NCBI GenBank assembly: GCA_963733765.1 | Contig: CAVTEI010000003.1 | Span: 2,542,001-2,606,000 of the forward strand | Direction: 5' to 3' | Source of the DNA: DATKAS01 sp963733765 | GTDB taxonomy: Bacteria > Actinomycetota > Acidimicrobiia > Acidimicrobiales > DATKAS01 | DNA: 64,000 nt | Part shown: in pieces, positions 63,616 to 64,000 of the stretch | How the letters are laid out: every line of letters starts with the position of its first letter | How positions within the stretch are numbered: the stretch's first letter is position 1 | Made by a program: the position numbers and the translations under genes | The notes under the pieces: model-generated | Told to the model about the DNA's origin: nothing | The model's input: only the letters and a program-made list of their open reading frames with translations | Database searches by the model: none

Positions 63616-63643
63616 GGCGCCGCGCCTCGGGCACGCTGGTCGG

Positions 63644-64000
63644 ATGCAGGAGCTCGTCGTCGCCGACCAACTCACGGTCCCGCCTCCGCGCGAGCTCGGC
63701 CGCTTCTACCGGCACGGTTGGCAGTCGTGGAGTGAGACGCGGTGGCTCGACCCTCACCGTGGTCCCGCGCGGAACCCCATCGAGGAGCGGTGGCCCATGG
63801 TCGACGACCCGGCCTTCGCGGAGTCGGACGTCCACGGAGGCAGCGGCGTCGGAGCGGTCGAGCTCGGCGACGACACGGTGCAGCTTCTCGGCGCGCTCGG
63901 GTTGGGCGCTCGAGTGGAGCTCCGAGATGGCGCGCTGACGGGGAGGTATGAGCGCGACACAGGGCGAGTGGTTCGTCGCCGAGGGCCCGGAGGCCGAGGT
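63644..64000 (+). CDS. Alpha-galactosidase (GH36-like), N-terminal fragment, frameshifted near the window end
   Basis: The start ATG 63644 gives MQELVVADQLTVPPPRELGR, then FYRHGWQSWSETRWLDP (the GWQSWS motif of GH36 enzymes) and GSGVGAVELGDDTVQLLGAL. Near 63,945 the homologous text moves to another frame (ATQGEWFVAEGPEAE), implying another base error. The gene continues beyond the window. GH36 enzymes release terminal alpha-galactose residues. Confidence 0.72.
   Translation, partial: MQELVVADQLTVPPPRELGRFYRHGWQSWSETRWLDPHRGPARNPIEERWPMVDDPAFAESDVHGGSGVGAVELGDDTVQLLGALGLGARVELRDGALTGRYERDTGRVVRRRGPGGRG

Overview
The window is high-GC DNA with actinobacterial housekeeping gene order (tlyA-nadK-recN, pyrG-nudix-xerD, scpA-scpB-rluB, aroH-tyrA-aroA-cmk-plsC, ispH, DUF512-der), many GTG starts and frequent 4-bp GTGA/ATGA stop-start overlaps. 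Together with korAB, a DhnA-type aldolase, a Wbl protein and DUF222/HNH and Eis-like genes this points to Actinomycetota. A deep lineage such as Acidimicrobiia is my inference from gene order, not a proven assignment.

Layout. 1-11,900: GNAT tail, thioesterase, MFS exporter, TPR protein, SSB-like protein, aldolase, 2-oxoglutarate:ferredoxin oxidoreductase, then a DUF1015/VOC pair, hydrolase, HAD phosphatase and rhomboid protease. 11,900-28,850: a dense core block for rRNA modification, NAD/CTP metabolism, DNA repair and recombination, chromosome condensation and aromatic amino-acid/shikimate synthesis. 28,860-32,830: a polyamine-type ABC importer (potABCD). 32,900-38,545: ispH, DUF512 radical-SAM-like protein, der and an acyl-CoA carboxylase subunit.

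38,559-47,400: accessory DNA. An intact tRNA-Pro(GGG) at 38,559 has the last 45 bp of its region duplicated at 45,124, bracketing a 6.5-kb island. The island carries a degraded serine recombinase start, a Wbl protein and four predicted nucleases: Mrr-like, DUF429, a PD-(D/E)xK-like protein with a membrane segment, and NYN. A third, diverged tRNA 3' remnant at about 47,358 brackets a further 2.2 kb with a secreted M28 peptidase. 47,500-54,000: DUF222/HNH gene, ECF sigma/membrane protein pair, small secreted or membrane proteins and a dispersed hairpin family. 54,000-64,000: methyltransferases, serine hydrolase, APC permease, gamma carbonic anhydrase, a cyclic-nucleotide histidine kinase beside a response-regulator/TrxR-like fusion, then a structured leader and the start of a GH36 alpha-galactosidase.

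An important caveat: at least 25 single-base frame breaks interrupt otherwise well-conserved proteins, including single-copy essential genes (aroA, cmk). In almost every case the summed frame offset equals the length remainder of the reconstructed gene. I read these mainly as consensus errors rather than gene decay, and I annotate such genes over their full reconstructed span.
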